Source: Bacteroidales bacterium UBA6229 (GTDB taxonomy: Bacteria > Bacteroidota > Bacteroidia > Bacteroidales > F082). Taken from it: a DNA stretch of 27,327 nt. A program made the translations under genes and the position numbers. How positions within the stretch are numbered: the first letter of the stretch is position 1; every line of letters begins with the position of its first letter. This document shows, piece by piece, positions 14,699-23,767 of this stretch. Location of the stretch: the NCBI GenBank assembly GCA_002440975.1, contig DJWN01000024.1, positions 1 through 27,327 on the forward strand, read 5' to 3'. The notes beneath the pieces were generated by a model. That model was not told the DNA's origin, did no database searches, and saw only the letters and a program-made list of their open reading frames with translations.

Positions 14699-15826
14699 TC
14701 ATTTGTTGAGCATGACTGGCATGATCAACATTAAAATATCTTCTTCTTTGTTTTCATTATTAACAGGAACCAGAATTCCTGCCCTATTGGGTGCCGACAT
14801 CTCGAGTTGTACATTATCGGTTTCCATATTATTGAGCATTTCCTGGAAAAATCTTGAATTAAATCCAATCTCCATATCATCACCCTCATAACTACAGCTC
14901 AATCTTTCGCGTGCTTCATTGTAATAATCAAGGTCCTCGGCCGAAAGCATAAGTTCCTGACCCGTAATTTTAAACCGAACCTGATGGGTGGCTTTGTTTG
15001 AAAAAATAGCTACCCTTCTGATTGAATTGAGCAATGAAATGCGGTCGATGCTTAATTTATTAGGATTTGTTGTAGGGATTACGGCTTCGTAATTAGGATA
15101 TTTACCTTCAATCAAACGGCAAACCAGCTTAACATTATCGAAGCTGAAGGAGGCATTTTTTTGATTAAATTCCAGGGTCACATCACCTTCACTTTTTGCT
15201 GAAAGCAGGTTCTTCAATTGATTTATTGGCTTTTTGGGCAGGATAAAGGCTGCATTTTGCTCCGTTTTCACGTCAATCCTCCGATACCTTACAAGCTTAT
15301 GAGCATCGGTAGCCACAAAGGTGAGATAATCCTCCGAGAGCTCAATCAAAACACCAGACATCACCGGACGCAGCTCATCATTTCCGGTAGCAAAAATCGT
15401 TTTTTCAAAACCATTTGCTAAAATTTCTGCAGAAAGATTCATTGTTGTTGGGTCTTCCAGTACCGGAGTCTGAGGAAATTCGTCACTCTTATGACCTGAT
15501 AGTTTATAATGGCCTTCGCCTGCGGTGAGCTCAACCATCAGATTTTCCGGTTTCACATGAATGGTGACCGGAATATCAGGAAAAGTTTTCATGATATCCA
15601 ACAGCAAACGGGCCGGGATGGTGACATCCCCTGTACCTTCTTGCATATCAGGTTTTAAACTGATCATCATCGTTGTTTCAAGATCGGAGGCTGTAATGCG
15701 CAACTCACCATCAGAAAGACTAAAAAGAAAATCATCGAGGATAGGCAGCGTATTGTTTGAACCAATTACTCCTCCCAGAGCCTGTATGCTTTTCAATAAC
15801 TTTAAGCTGGAAATTATAAATTTCAT
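14699..15826 (-). CDS. dnaN: DNA polymerase III beta subunit (sliding clamp)
   Basis: Forms the dimeric ring that tethers the replicative polymerase and many repair factors to DNA. The 375 residues match the usual bacterial clamp length. Three repeated clamp domains are visible: MKFIISSLKLLKSIQALGGV and LPILDDFLFSLSDGELRITA in domain I; RPVMSGVLIELSEDYLTFVA and TDAHKLVRY in domain II; and the third domain ending DILMLIMPVMLNK, where family members end in the MPM(R/L)-like tail that lines the client-binding pocket. ATG at 15826. It is last in the leftward gene run, 82 nt after plsY, a spacer large enough for its own promoter. It is not beside dnaA or recF here, so its position differs from the origin cluster of many bacteria. 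Confidence 0.97.
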   Translation of the reverse strand: MKFIISSLKLLKSIQALGGVIGSNNTLPILDDFLFSLSDGELRITASDLETTMMISLKPDMQEGTGDVTIPARLLLDIMKTFPDIPVTIHVKPENLMVELTAGEGHYKLSGHKSDEFPQTPVLEDPTTMNLSAEILANGFEKTIFATGNDELRPVMSGVLIELSEDYLTFVATDAHKLVRYRRIDVKTEQNAAFILPKKPINQLKNLLSAKSEGDVTLEFNQKNASFSFDNVKLVCRLIEGKYPNYEAVIPTTNPNKLSIDRISLLNSIRRVAIFSNKATHQVRFKITGQELMLSAEDLDYYNEARERLSCSYEGDDMEIGFNSRFFQEMLNNMETDNVQLEMSAPNRAGILVPVNNENKEEDILMLIMPVMLNK

Positions 15827-15908
15827 AATGTCGAATGTTTTAAAGTGTAAAAATAAGAATTTTGACAGCGTTGGATACCCTTATCCAAAAAGTTTTACAA
15901 ACATTTTA

Positions 15909-16559
15909 TCAATCCTTTTGATTTGCCTTGTTTCCGGTGAATTTCGATTCGGTACCATTTATCAATCGGCGGATATTTTTGCGATGTGTTATGGGCAGAA
16001 AAACTGCAACGGCAACAGCCAGCAGGATAAAAACAAAATGCCCGGGCGGAAAGAGAAAGATTACAAATAAGGGAAATGCAAGTCCGGCCGATATACTTGA
16101 CAAGGAAACATATTTGCTGATCAACAGCACAATGATAAAGGTGATCAGAGCTAAAAGGCTTGCCCACGGATACAAACCAAATCCAATCCCAAGCAAAGTT
16201 GCAACACCTTTGCCTCCTCTGAAGCCGGCAAAAACCGGAAAGGTGTGTCCCAAAACTGCAGCGGTAGCCACCAATAATTGTAGCCAGGGTGTAATTTCTG
16301 ATCCTCCACTAAGCGAATTAAGTGGCTCAATTAGCAAAATGGAGGCGAGTCCTTTAAACACATCTATCAACAATACCGGAATACCGGCCACCAAACCGAG
16401 CACTCTTATGGTGTTTGTTGCACCTGCATTGCCAGAACCTTCGAGCCTTACATCCTTGCCATAGAATAATTTTCCTACCCATACCGCTGTTGGTATTGAG
16501 CCGATCAAATAACCCGCCAGAACTGGTAGTATATTGCCTAATATTAAGTTAGAATCCAT
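15909..16559 (-). CDS. plsY: Acyl-phosphate:glycerol-3-phosphate acyltransferase PlsY
   Basis: Transfers the acyl group from acyl-phosphate to glycerol-3-phosphate, making lysophosphatidate, the first committed step of phospholipid synthesis in the inner membrane. From ATG 16559 the protein is 216 residues, close to the family norm, with several transmembrane helices. The conserved cytoplasmic loops are present: GSIPTA (20-25), GSGNAGATN (41-49, usually GSGNPGATN or GSGNIGATN), LGHTFPVF (103-110), FRGGKGVAT (113-121) and HRKNIRRLINGTE (192-204). An in-frame TTG at 16565 is a poorer start. The ATG is 2 nt after the stop of the giant secreted-protein gene, so the two are cotranscribed and possibly translationally coupled. 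G3P supply links it to the tpiA product pool. Confidence 0.95.
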   Translation of the reverse strand: MDSNLILGNILPVLAGYLIGSIPTAVWVGKLFYGKDVRLEGSGNAGATNTIRVLGLVAGIPVLLIDVFKGLASILLIEPLNSLSGGSEITPWLQLLVATAAVLGHTFPVFAGFRGGKGVATLLGIGFGLYPWASLLALITFIIVLLISKYVSLSSISAGLAFPLFVIFLFPPGHFVFILLAVAVAVFLPITHRKNIRRLINGTESKFTGNKANQKD

Positions 16560-16561
16560 AA

Positions 16562-19500
16562 TCAATTCAATTGGTAACGCCTGATAAAATCAACCACACT
16601 TCGTTTGGAGGCTATCACAAATTCATAAATAAAATCAGAAGCCTCATCTTCCAGCATTCTCTTCTCCAGTTTCAGCTCGAGCAATCTTTCGTTAAATGCC
16701 TGTGATGAAGAAATTGCCTGCATTATGCCATTCTCATAATGAAAATAATACCACTCAGATTGGCTGGGTTGCAAATAAAAAGTTACGGCATCCCCTGCCC
16801 TTCCTTTTTCAAACACAACCAATCCGTTAAGGCTCTTATTCACCTGATTTCGAAGCACATTCGCAATACGCAACTCACCATGTGAAATAAATGCGCTTCG
16901 CTCAGTATCCCAACTCATGTCTAAATTATTGAATACCAAACTTTTTTGATATACATCCGGAATCCGGCGGGCAGCCCCATACAAATTCAATTCTGACTGC
17001 ACCCTGTTCATTTCATCATTACTCGCTAACAGCCCAAGTGTGTATAAATAATTACTCTGGCTCAATTGAGCTCCTTTTTGGGCAGATTTATTGATGCTGT
17101 CAGCCATCATTTGAAGTAGTTTTTCATCGAACATAAAATCAAAAACCACTGTTGTACTAAGAAGTGTACTGTCAGGAATCAGGAGGTGCTCGTATGTTCC
17201 AACTTGCTTAAGATCGACCAAAGGCAGATTTAATCCTGTTCTGAGTTCACCTTTCCCTTTGATCAAACAGCGATTTACGGCCAATTCGAGTGTTGAAGAA
17301 TTATTGTTTTTATTCTCTGCCTCCAGCCTGAAGGAATTGTTTGTTCTGTCGTACCATAAAAAGCCAGATGCAGTATTGACACTAAAGGTGTTTGACGACC
17401 TTGCCGGACTCAAAAAGGTACTGTAATACTTCTGGCCAAGCGGATCATAGTATAATCCGGCCTGAAGTCGATCGCCATATTCGCTATACAAACTGGTATC
17501 AAGTAAAATACGAATATCCTTGGGATCAAGAGTCGAACTGAAGCGTACCCATGAGGTTTCATCCTGATTACAGGCATATTCGGGTCTGAATGCACCATCG
17601 AAGCTTAGTAAGGGTTCATTGGCCTTTAAAAACACCTTGCCGGCATAACTAAAATGAGGACTTAACTTAAATAGCTCTGACTTTTCGATAGTGCCACTTG
17701 CTGTGGTTACGCCTGATTCATCAGGAAAAACGGCTGAAAAATAAATTGGAAATATATTCTCTTTATAATCCATGTAGTTATATTCTCCTGATGCCTCATA
17801 TTGCCTGCGACCAAAAATAGTGACTTCAGCATTCGAAAAATGATGTTGCCGGTTTGCAGTATCAGCAATGATGTATGCTTTCTTGAATGTTTCCATTCGT
17901 GCTCCTTCGAGAATTCGAACCAGCCCATCATCTGGAAAAACCGCGGCGTCAGCGGTTTTGATAATTTTAACATCCCTTGCTTCAATCGCGTACGTCTTTA
18001 GATCATAGTTGGCCTTCATGCTAAAAAATGACAAGGAATCCTGATCGGGATGAACCGAAATGAATTCGGAACCCACCAAATTGAGATCAATCAACTGATC
18101 ATAAGTAAGTGAATCGATATCAATCTGTTGCTGGAAGGTAATGTTTTTCAGTTCGACCTGATCCTTATCCATCAGCCAGTTTGCTTCATCCAAAGTACAG
18201 ATATAACTATTATATGGAAATGATAACGCACTTGGATTGCCGGTGTTTTCAAAATAGGCTTCACGGTTTTTAAAATCAACAAAAGCATCATACTTCATAG
18301 CAACAAAAGCAGGTTTGCCTTCGAGTGCAGTATGCAGCCTGAAATCAGAAGTATCGGCATGAAAGGCCGACTGATTAAAATGAAAATATTCAGAAGCCAT
18401 ATTAGCCTGACCAAAATTCAGAACTCCTTCTGCCTTCATATCCGCCGGACTAAGCCGTGCAGTTCCTTCAAAGATCACATTATTATATAAGACCAAAGGA
18501 TTCTGAACTGTTTGTAATATGACCAGATTTGTATCTGCCAGCCAGGTAAACTGTATGGTATCGGATTGAGCCTGCGGAAAAGACAGTGGTTCTTCCTGCT
18601 CAAGCATTTCAAACCGATTTGCCAAGGCCCTTACCTCATCGGGATAGAAGACAAAACTATCAGCACGCGTTTCACTTGTTCCATAAGTCAGTGCACCATT
18701 TCCCCAAAAACCCTGATTACTCAAGAAAATACTTTCAGTATAAAACGCTTTTTCACTGTACATTGGCAAAGAGTCTGTTGATTGGTGTGCAAAGCCTAAA
18801 GAATAATCTTGTAATACAACCAAAGGTTCGGCGATAGCGGGGAAAATTCCAGCAGAGTTCAAATAGCCTTCAAAAAGTAAATAATCCGTCTTAAAATCGT
18901 CCAGGCTATCAATCTCAAATGGATTTACAACGTAATAAAAATCCTCTTTGAGCAGGCGGTTATCATTGATTGTGGGCCGTTGAAAGTAAACATACGACTC
19001 ATTCTTGCTGTCGAAAATCGGGAATTGAGGCGACTGTTTATTACCGGATTTATTGTCAGGTTGATCAATGTAAAGGGTTCCTGAAATATTAGAGATCACG
19101 TTCTCGACCCTTACGTAATCGCGACTTCCATCGGCTCGCTCAGGCTGGTTGAATAGAGGTACAAAAAATGAAAGTGAATCAACTTGTGTAAGGTTTATTT
19201 TGAACTCATCATAATCAAAACTCGACTCTTGTGTGTAAAATTCAAATAAGCCGGCTCCCACAAAACCTGAGAATGTAAAATCGCGGTTAGCCCCAATCGC
19301 AACAAATTCCTCTTCCGGAAAAATTCGTACCCGTTGGGCATTACTCAGCACAACTTCCTTTACACCTGAAACATTGAGTATCAGGCTGTCAAGATTCATC
19401 TTAACATTCGGCTTCAAAGCAGAGGTAAAACTGTTTATCCGGATGACATCATAGTCAACATCACCACTTCTGGCCCTGAGGGTATTCGAAAACCTTTCGT

Positions 19501-21040
19501 TCAATATTGCAATCTGTGTATCAGGATCATAAACCAAGTAGCCACCGGCCGCCAATCTCAGTAACTGCGTAAGTGCTTGTTCCTGTGGCTTTTTAATAAA
19601 ATCAGCATACCAACTCAACTGAATATCATTTTCTCTTCCATAAGCCTTTAGATAGTTTTCAATAGAATACATAGGATGCTGATTATCAATTAGTCTAAGC
19701 CGATCGAAATCAGAAAAGGAAAAATAATTCATCGATTGCAGAAAGCCGGTACTTTCAGCCCGTGTTCCTTCCAACTGACGAAAGTAGAGATCAGGCTTAT
19801 CAATCATCCAGTAGAGTGCTTCAAAATGTATATCCAGCTTATGAAAAGAATCAAAAAAAGGGCTATCGGCTAGTCCGGTTTCGGTACGATACAAGATTAA
19901 CCTGCGCGACTGATCGTCGTACTGCAGGTGAACGGCAGGATGATAAAGTGAATCCTGTTCCAACGGAATTAATACAACGGCACTGTTTGAAACTATTTTA
20001 CCCTGCATCATAACAAATTCGGAAGATTGCAGAACAACTCTTAGCTTTTCATCCTGATAAAACTCAAGCCGGGCTTTTCGTTTTCCATTCCCGGAGCCTT
20101 TTACTGTGGCACCCTCCATCATAAAGCCTCCCCGATAGGAAATGTTCTTATATATCTGTTTCAATTCATAATCGTTGAAATAGGCATAAAATCTGGGATA
20201 AGAAGTCCTGTTGCCCGGCGGACTGCTAAAAACTTTGTCTTCAAAACGACCAAGCATCGAAAAGTTAAAAAATTTTCCGTACGAAAATGTTACCGAGTCG
20301 GCACTGTATTCTGACTGCGACAGGTCAACAGAATAATCACGAAACTGGAGCTGCAAGTCTTTTTCGTCAATGCCAAAACGCCACCAAACGGTGTATCCGC
20401 CCTGACCCTTCCAACGATTGTCTGAGGCATAAAATATTCCAGATGTATTCAAAATTAGAGAACTATCACGACGACTCGCACATACCAGATCGGCTTTCTC
20501 GACCTGTAATATCAGTGCGGTATCGGAAGCAAAATGGAAGCTGGCATTTCGCAAAAACCATGAGGTAGATCCACGGTCGGAAATCAATTGGTCGATCAGC
20601 AATTTAATTGAATATTCCAGATGCGAACCAAAAGTTCGTTGCGATTCGTTTTCAAGTGTTTGCTTAGTAAATGACAACCAATTTATGACGCTTCTTTCTT
20701 TGTGACTACTGCTCGCCAGTGCATTTAATGCTTTAAAAAAATCAAAGAAATAAGGATAATTTCTATAATTTTTCTGATGCAGGATTTCACTGATATCTTT
20801 TATCAGGTCTTTCTCCCTCTTCAAAAAACGTCCTGCCTGCCAGCGAGGCAGAAAAGCTTGCATCAGGGCTTCACCTTGTTTTTGATACGTCTTATTTGAA
20901 GTTTCACCTAATAAACCGGCAATCTGCTGAATAAAAACATCAGAATCCTCTTCAAAATATCGCTCTTCCTGACCTGATAAATTTAGTGTCAGCAGCACAA
21001 ATAAAATCAGTACTATGCTTCTTGTGAAGCGTTTAACCAT
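16562..21040 (-). CDS. Large secreted protein of unknown function (about 1492 residues)
   Basis: I do not recognise the family. From ATG 21040 the protein starts MVKRFTRSIVLILFVLLTLN with a clear signal peptide (cleavage near LSGQ), so it is exported; no later membrane helix and no C-terminal barrel strand are evident, hence periplasmic or surface. An N-terminal helical part (about 25-150) is followed by a very long beta-rich region. Recurrent elements include NVSGVKEVVLSNAQRVRIFP with FTFSGFVGAGLFEFYTQ, repeated xxDSLxF motifs, and GARMETFKKAYIIAD followed by HHFSNAEVTIFGRRQYEASG. These resemble the stacked strands of OstA/LptA-type or AsmA/TamB-type lipid-groove proteins; that is an impression, not an assignment. 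It is 10 nt after prmA and 2 nt before plsY, so it is cotranscribed with phospholipid synthesis. An in-frame TTG at 21067 is rejected as start. Confidence 0.85.
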   Translation of the reverse strand: MVKRFTRSIVLILFVLLTLNLSGQEERYFEEDSDVFIQQIAGLLGETSNKTYQKQGEALMQAFLPRWQAGRFLKREKDLIKDISEILHQKNYRNYPYFFDFFKALNALASSSHKERSVINWLSFTKQTLENESQRTFGSHLEYSIKLLIDQLISDRGSTSWFLRNASFHFASDTALILQVEKADLVCASRRDSSLILNTSGIFYASDNRWKGQGGYTVWWRFGIDEKDLQLQFRDYSVDLSQSEYSADSVTFSYGKFFNFSMLGRFEDKVFSSPPGNRTSYPRFYAYFNDYELKQIYKNISYRGGFMMEGATVKGSGNGKRKARLEFYQDEKLRVVLQSSEFVMMQGKIVSNSAVVLIPLEQDSLYHPAVHLQYDDQSRRLILYRTETGLADSPFFDSFHKLDIHFEALYWMIDKPDLYFRQLEGTRAESTGFLQSMNYFSFSDFDRLRLIDNQHPMYSIENYLKAYGRENDIQLSWYADFIKKPQEQALTQLLRLAAGGYLVYDPDTQIAILNERFSNTLRARSGDVDYDVIRINSFTSALKPNVKMNLDSLILNVSGVKEVVLSNAQRVRIFPEEEFVAIGANRDFTFSGFVGAGLFEFYTQESSFDYDEFKINLTQVDSLSFFVPLFNQPERADGSRDYVRVENVISNISGTLYIDQPDNKSGNKQSPQFPIFDSKNESYVYFQRPTINDNRLLKEDFYYVVNPFEIDSLDDFKTDYLLFEGYLNSAGIFPAIAEPLVVLQDYSLGFAHQSTDSLPMYSEKAFYTESIFLSNQGFWGNGALTYGTSETRADSFVFYPDEVRALANRFEMLEQEEPLSFPQAQSDTIQFTWLADTNLVILQTVQNPLVLYNNVIFEGTARLSPADMKAEGVLNFGQANMASEYFHFNQSAFHADTSDFRLHTALEGKPAFVAMKYDAFVDFKNREAYFENTGNPSALSFPYNSYICTLDEANWLMDKDQVELKNITFQQQIDIDSLTYDQLIDLNLVGSEFISVHPDQDSLSFFSMKANYDLKTYAIEARDVKIIKTADAAVFPDDGLVRILEGARMETFKKAYIIADTANRQHHFSNAEVTIFGRRQYEASGEYNYMDYKENIFPIYFSAVFPDESGVTTASGTIEKSELFKLSPHFSYAGKVFLKANEPLLSFDGAFRPEYACNQDETSWVRFSSTLDPKDIRILLDTSLYSEYGDRLQAGLYYDPLGQKYYSTFLSPARSSNTFSVNTASGFLWYDRTNNSFRLEAENKNNNSSTLELAVNRCLIKGKGELRTGLNLPLVDLKQVGTYEHLLIPDSTLLSTTVVFDFMFDEKLLQMMADSINKSAQKGAQLSQSNYLYTLGLLASNDEMNRVQSELNLYGAARRIPDVYQKSLVFNNLDMSWDTERSAFISHGELRIANVLRNQVNKSLNGLVVFEKGRAGDAVTFYLQPSQSEWYYFHYENGIMQAISSSQAFNERLLELKLEKRMLEDEASDFIYEFVIASKRSVVDFIRRYQLN

Positions 21041-21050
21041 GGTATTTTTA

Positions 21051-21884
21051 TTAGCTTTTAAAAACAACTGCCACCCAATTATTTTTTTCTAATTTTTTTT
21101 GAAAAGTTAGTCCCAACTCTTCAGCCTTTTGTTTAATAAGTTCTAAATCAGGTAAATAAAATCCACTGAATAGAATAAAGCCATCCGGATTGAGTGCTTT
21201 CACATAAAACCGCATGTCTTCAAGCAGGATATTTCTGTTGATATTAGCCAGAATGATATCAAAGTTTCGCTCTCCAATAGTCAATGCATCACCCAGCTCC
21301 ACCGAAATATTACGACAATTGTTAAGGGCAGTATTTTCCAGTGCATTGTTATATGCCCATTCGTCATTATCAATAGCAACGATCTTCTTGGCTCCCAATT
21401 TTTCGGCCAGTATTGCCAGAACTGCTGTTCCTGAACCCATATCCAACAAGTTGCGATCTTTAAAATCCAGCTCAAGCATCAGGGCAATCATCTGGGATGT
21501 GGTTTCGTGATGGGCTGTACCAAACGACATTTTGGGTGCTATCACAAGCTCGTAATCATACAAGCCGGAAGCTTGATGAAAAGGTGCCCTGATTCGGCAT
21601 TTTCCCTCAATGACTACATCTTCGTAAGCAGCTTCCCAGTTGGCATTCCAGTTCTCATCAGGAAGTTTTCTTACTGCTAACAAACGAATTTCCTTAAGGT
21701 CAGTCGTCGAAAGCACCTCTTCAATTTCATATCTAACGAAATGTCCTTCAGGACAATACGCCTTGAAGAACATTTCATCATCCATAAAACTATCGCATCC
21801 GGCTCCGGCAAGCAAGGCAGTAAGAATTTCTTTTTGGGCTTCCGATTCTGGCAGCGAAAACTCAAGTTCGAGGTAATCAGACAT
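21051..21884 (-). CDS. prmA: Ribosomal protein L11 methyltransferase
   Basis: Predicted to trimethylate Lys and N-terminal residues of ribosomal protein L11 with S-adenosylmethionine. From ATG 21884 (MSDYLELEFS) it has 277 residues, slightly short of the ~290 typical of E. coli PrmA. An N-terminal substrate-recognition domain (1-85) ends in DENWNANWE, the family's WxxxW-like linker; FGTAHHETT (121-129) stands where most members have FGTGxHxTT; the SAM-binding loop is LLDMGSGTAVLAI (146-158); and DIILANINRNIL (209-220) is the catalytic-loop region. The Gly-to-Ala change in FGTG is the only visible departure. The start overlaps the last 8 nt of tpiA, implying coupled translation; the next gene follows after 10 nt. 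Confidence 0.93.
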   Translation of the reverse strand: MSDYLELEFSLPESEAQKEILTALLAGAGCDSFMDDEMFFKAYCPEGHFVRYEIEEVLSTTDLKEIRLLAVRKLPDENWNANWEAAYEDVVIEGKCRIRAPFHQASGLYDYELVIAPKMSFGTAHHETTSQMIALMLELDFKDRNLLDMGSGTAVLAILAEKLGAKKIVAIDNDEWAYNNALENTALNNCRNISVELGDALTIGERNFDIILANINRNILLEDMRFYVKALNPDGFILFSGFYLPDLELIKQKAEELGLTFQKKLEKNNWVAVVFKS

Positions 21885-22647
21885 CTTGCATTGAAGCCTG
21901 TTTGCAAATGGAAATAAACTCCTCAGCCTTAAGCGAAGCACCACCAATCAGGCCGCCATCAACACCTTCCTGCGAAAAAATTTCAAGTGCATTTTCCGAA
22001 TTACAGCTCCCGCCATATAAAATCATTGTGGCTTTTGCCACTTCGTCACCATAGCGTTCGGCAATAAGTGTGCGGATATAGGAATGCATGTCTTTGGCTT
22101 GTTCGGGACTTGCCGTCATGCCCGTTCCGATAGCCCATACCGGCTCGTAGGCGATGATCACCTTGGCAAATTCATCTGTATCCAGATGAAAAAGTCCGTG
22201 ACGCACCTGTCTTCTGACTACCTCAAGATGCTTTCCTGATTCCCGTTCAGGAAGGGATTCTCCAACACAAAAAATTGGAATCAACTTGTTAGCAAGTGCC
22301 TGGTTAACTTTGATTGTTAACATCTTATCATCCTCATTGAAATATTTCCTGCGCTCGCTATGTCCTAAAATACAATGTGTTACATCCATTGAGGCCAGCA
22401 TTGCAGCAGAAACCTCGCCAGTGTAAGCACCAGAATCGAAAGGGCTGATATTTTGCGCACCTACCTTAAAAAGATGTTCTTCCATATAATCCGTTGCCAT
22501 TTCGATGAACGGAAAGGAAGGACAAATGATGACTTCTGCTGTTGGCTTGGCTTCTTCAAGCTCGTCCATCAAATTATGAATGAGGGCTTCGGCCTCGTGA
22601 AACGAAAGATTCATCTTCCAGTTACCGGCTACAATTTTCTTACGCAT
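21877..22647 (-). CDS. tpiA: Triosephosphate isomerase
   Basis: Interconverts dihydroxyacetone phosphate and glyceraldehyde-3-phosphate in glycolysis and gluconeogenesis. From ATG 22647 the protein has 256 residues, the standard TIM-barrel length. Active-site residues are all present: Asn9 and Lys11 in AGNWKMN, His96 in ILGHSERR, Glu168 in AYEPVWAIGTG, and the phosphate-binding LYGGSC and GLIGGASL near the C-terminus. An in-frame TTG at 22653 would add only two residues and is less likely. It is 27 nt after the permease gene and overlaps prmA by 8 nt. In Bacteroides relatives tpiA follows the BT_3928-type DoxX gene directly; here the permease gene sits between them. Confidence 0.97.
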   Translation of the reverse strand: MRKKIVAGNWKMNLSFHEAEALIHNLMDELEEAKPTAEVIICPSFPFIEMATDYMEEHLFKVGAQNISPFDSGAYTGEVSAAMLASMDVTHCILGHSERRKYFNEDDKMLTIKVNQALANKLIPIFCVGESLPERESGKHLEVVRRQVRHGLFHLDTDEFAKVIIAYEPVWAIGTGMTASPEQAKDMHSYIRTLIAERYGDEVAKATMILYGGSCNSENALEIFSQEGVDGGLIGGASLKAEEFISICKQASMQDV

Positions 22648-22674
22648 AACCAATTTTTTAAGTTGTTAGAGTAT

Positions 22675-23754
22675 TTAAGCTAAACGAATTCGGGGATCCA
22701 GTATCCCATAAATAATATCTACAAAAATATTAATAAAAATCAAGATAACAGCAATCAACAACACAGCTCCCATAATTAATGGAAGATCATATTTTTCGAG
22801 TGCCTCCACGATCAACATCCCTATTCCTTTCCAATCAAAAACATATTCCACAAAAACCGCCCCTGCCAGCAGCGATGCAAACCAGCCCGAAACCGCAGTA
22901 ACAACCGGATTCAAGGCATTTCGCAAGGCATGAAATCCCATCACACGCGAAGCTGACAAACCTTTTGCTTTTGCGGTGCGAATAAAATCCATGCCCATTA
23001 CTTCGTTGAGTGAAGTTCGGGTAAGCTCGGTTACGATTGCCAATGGCCTTATGCCCAGAGTGATAGCTGGTAAGATTAAATTTTTTAGCTGTAAACTGGC
23101 CCCGCTTCCATAATCATCCACTTCGTAAAGGCTCCCAAACATATCCAATCCAGTGTAATCCGATAACAAATAGCCAAAAATCCAGGCCATTAAAATAGCT
23201 GCAAAAAACGAAGGAACAGCCATTCCCAGGCTTGTGAAAACCAAAATAAATTGATTAAACCAGTCCTTGTTTACAACAACAGTTACAAAACCCAACAATA
23301 AACCCAAGCTAAAGGCCAAACCCACTGCAATACCAGCCAGCAACAAGGTTTTAGGGAATGCCTCTGCAAGCATGGCGGTCACCTTTTTTTTGGTTTGAAA
23401 GGATTCTCTCAACCAGGGCGTCTTTAATACGATCACATCTGATTGAAAAGGAATTAATACTACAGAATTGCTGTATTTCTGCTTATCAAAATACCAGGAA
23501 GAATTTTCTTCTTTTGTGGTATGAAACGAAACAGGGGATAAATCATTCAGGTAATTCAGATATTGCATGATGAGCGGCTGATTCAACCCCAGCTCATTGC
23601 GTATGGCATCCACAGCTTCCTGATCTGCCCGCTGTCCGAGCATCATCCGGGCAGGGTCGCCTGGCAAAATCGTGAACAAAACAAAAACCAAACTAACAAC
23701 ACCAAACAGGACAATCAAGCCATACCATAATTTACGCAATATGTAGGATCCCAT
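22675..23754 (-). CDS. ABC transporter permease, OppB/DppB type
   Basis: Inner-membrane permease of the binding-protein-dependent peptide/nickel ABC family. The 359-residue protein starts MGSYILRKLWYGLIVLFGVV (first helix) with FTILPGDPARMMLG, as in DppB; it has about six helices and the EAA loop that contacts the ATPase at about 251-290 (EVMGMDFIRTAKAKGLSASR, then VMGFHALRNALNPVVT). Between the first and second helix is an extended periplasmic segment (about 72-125, with SSWYFDKQKYSNSVVLIPFQ) longer than in E. coli DppB. No second permease, ATP-binding subunit or solute-binding protein is in the window, so its partners must be elsewhere or it acts differently. It lies 13 nt after the DoxX-like gene and 27 nt before tpiA, clearly within their operon. 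Substrate not predictable. Confidence 0.92.
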   Translation of the reverse strand: MGSYILRKLWYGLIVLFGVVSLVFVLFTILPGDPARMMLGQRADQEAVDAIRNELGLNQPLIMQYLNYLNDLSPVSFHTTKEENSSWYFDKQKYSNSVVLIPFQSDVIVLKTPWLRESFQTKKKVTAMLAEAFPKTLLLAGIAVGLAFSLGLLLGFVTVVVNKDWFNQFILVFTSLGMAVPSFFAAILMAWIFGYLLSDYTGLDMFGSLYEVDDYGSGASLQLKNLILPAITLGIRPLAIVTELTRTSLNEVMGMDFIRTAKAKGLSASRVMGFHALRNALNPVVTAVSGWFASLLAGAVFVEYVFDWKGIGMLIVEALEKYDLPLIMGAVLLIAVILIFINIFVDIIYGILDPRIRLA

Positions 23755-23767
23755 TTGTGAGTAGTTT

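Noticed and set aside
15871..15888. Inverted repeat TTGGATA/TATCCAA between plsY and dnaN
   Set aside because: It has a 7-bp stem but no T-run in the direction of transcription, so it is not convincing as a terminator; it could be an operator but nothing supports that.
15561..16464. Two long open frames on the + strand (15561-16070 and 15928-16464) opposite dnaN and plsY
   Set aside because: They are antisense to well-identified genes, cover each other in different frames, have Ser/Lys-rich composition without domains, and are explained as mirror frames of the real genes.
21885..21947. 63-nt N-terminal extension of prmA into tpiA
   Set aside because: The extra 21 residues are Arg/Leu-rich and unlike PrmA N-termini; ATG 21884 gives the expected MSDYLELEF start.
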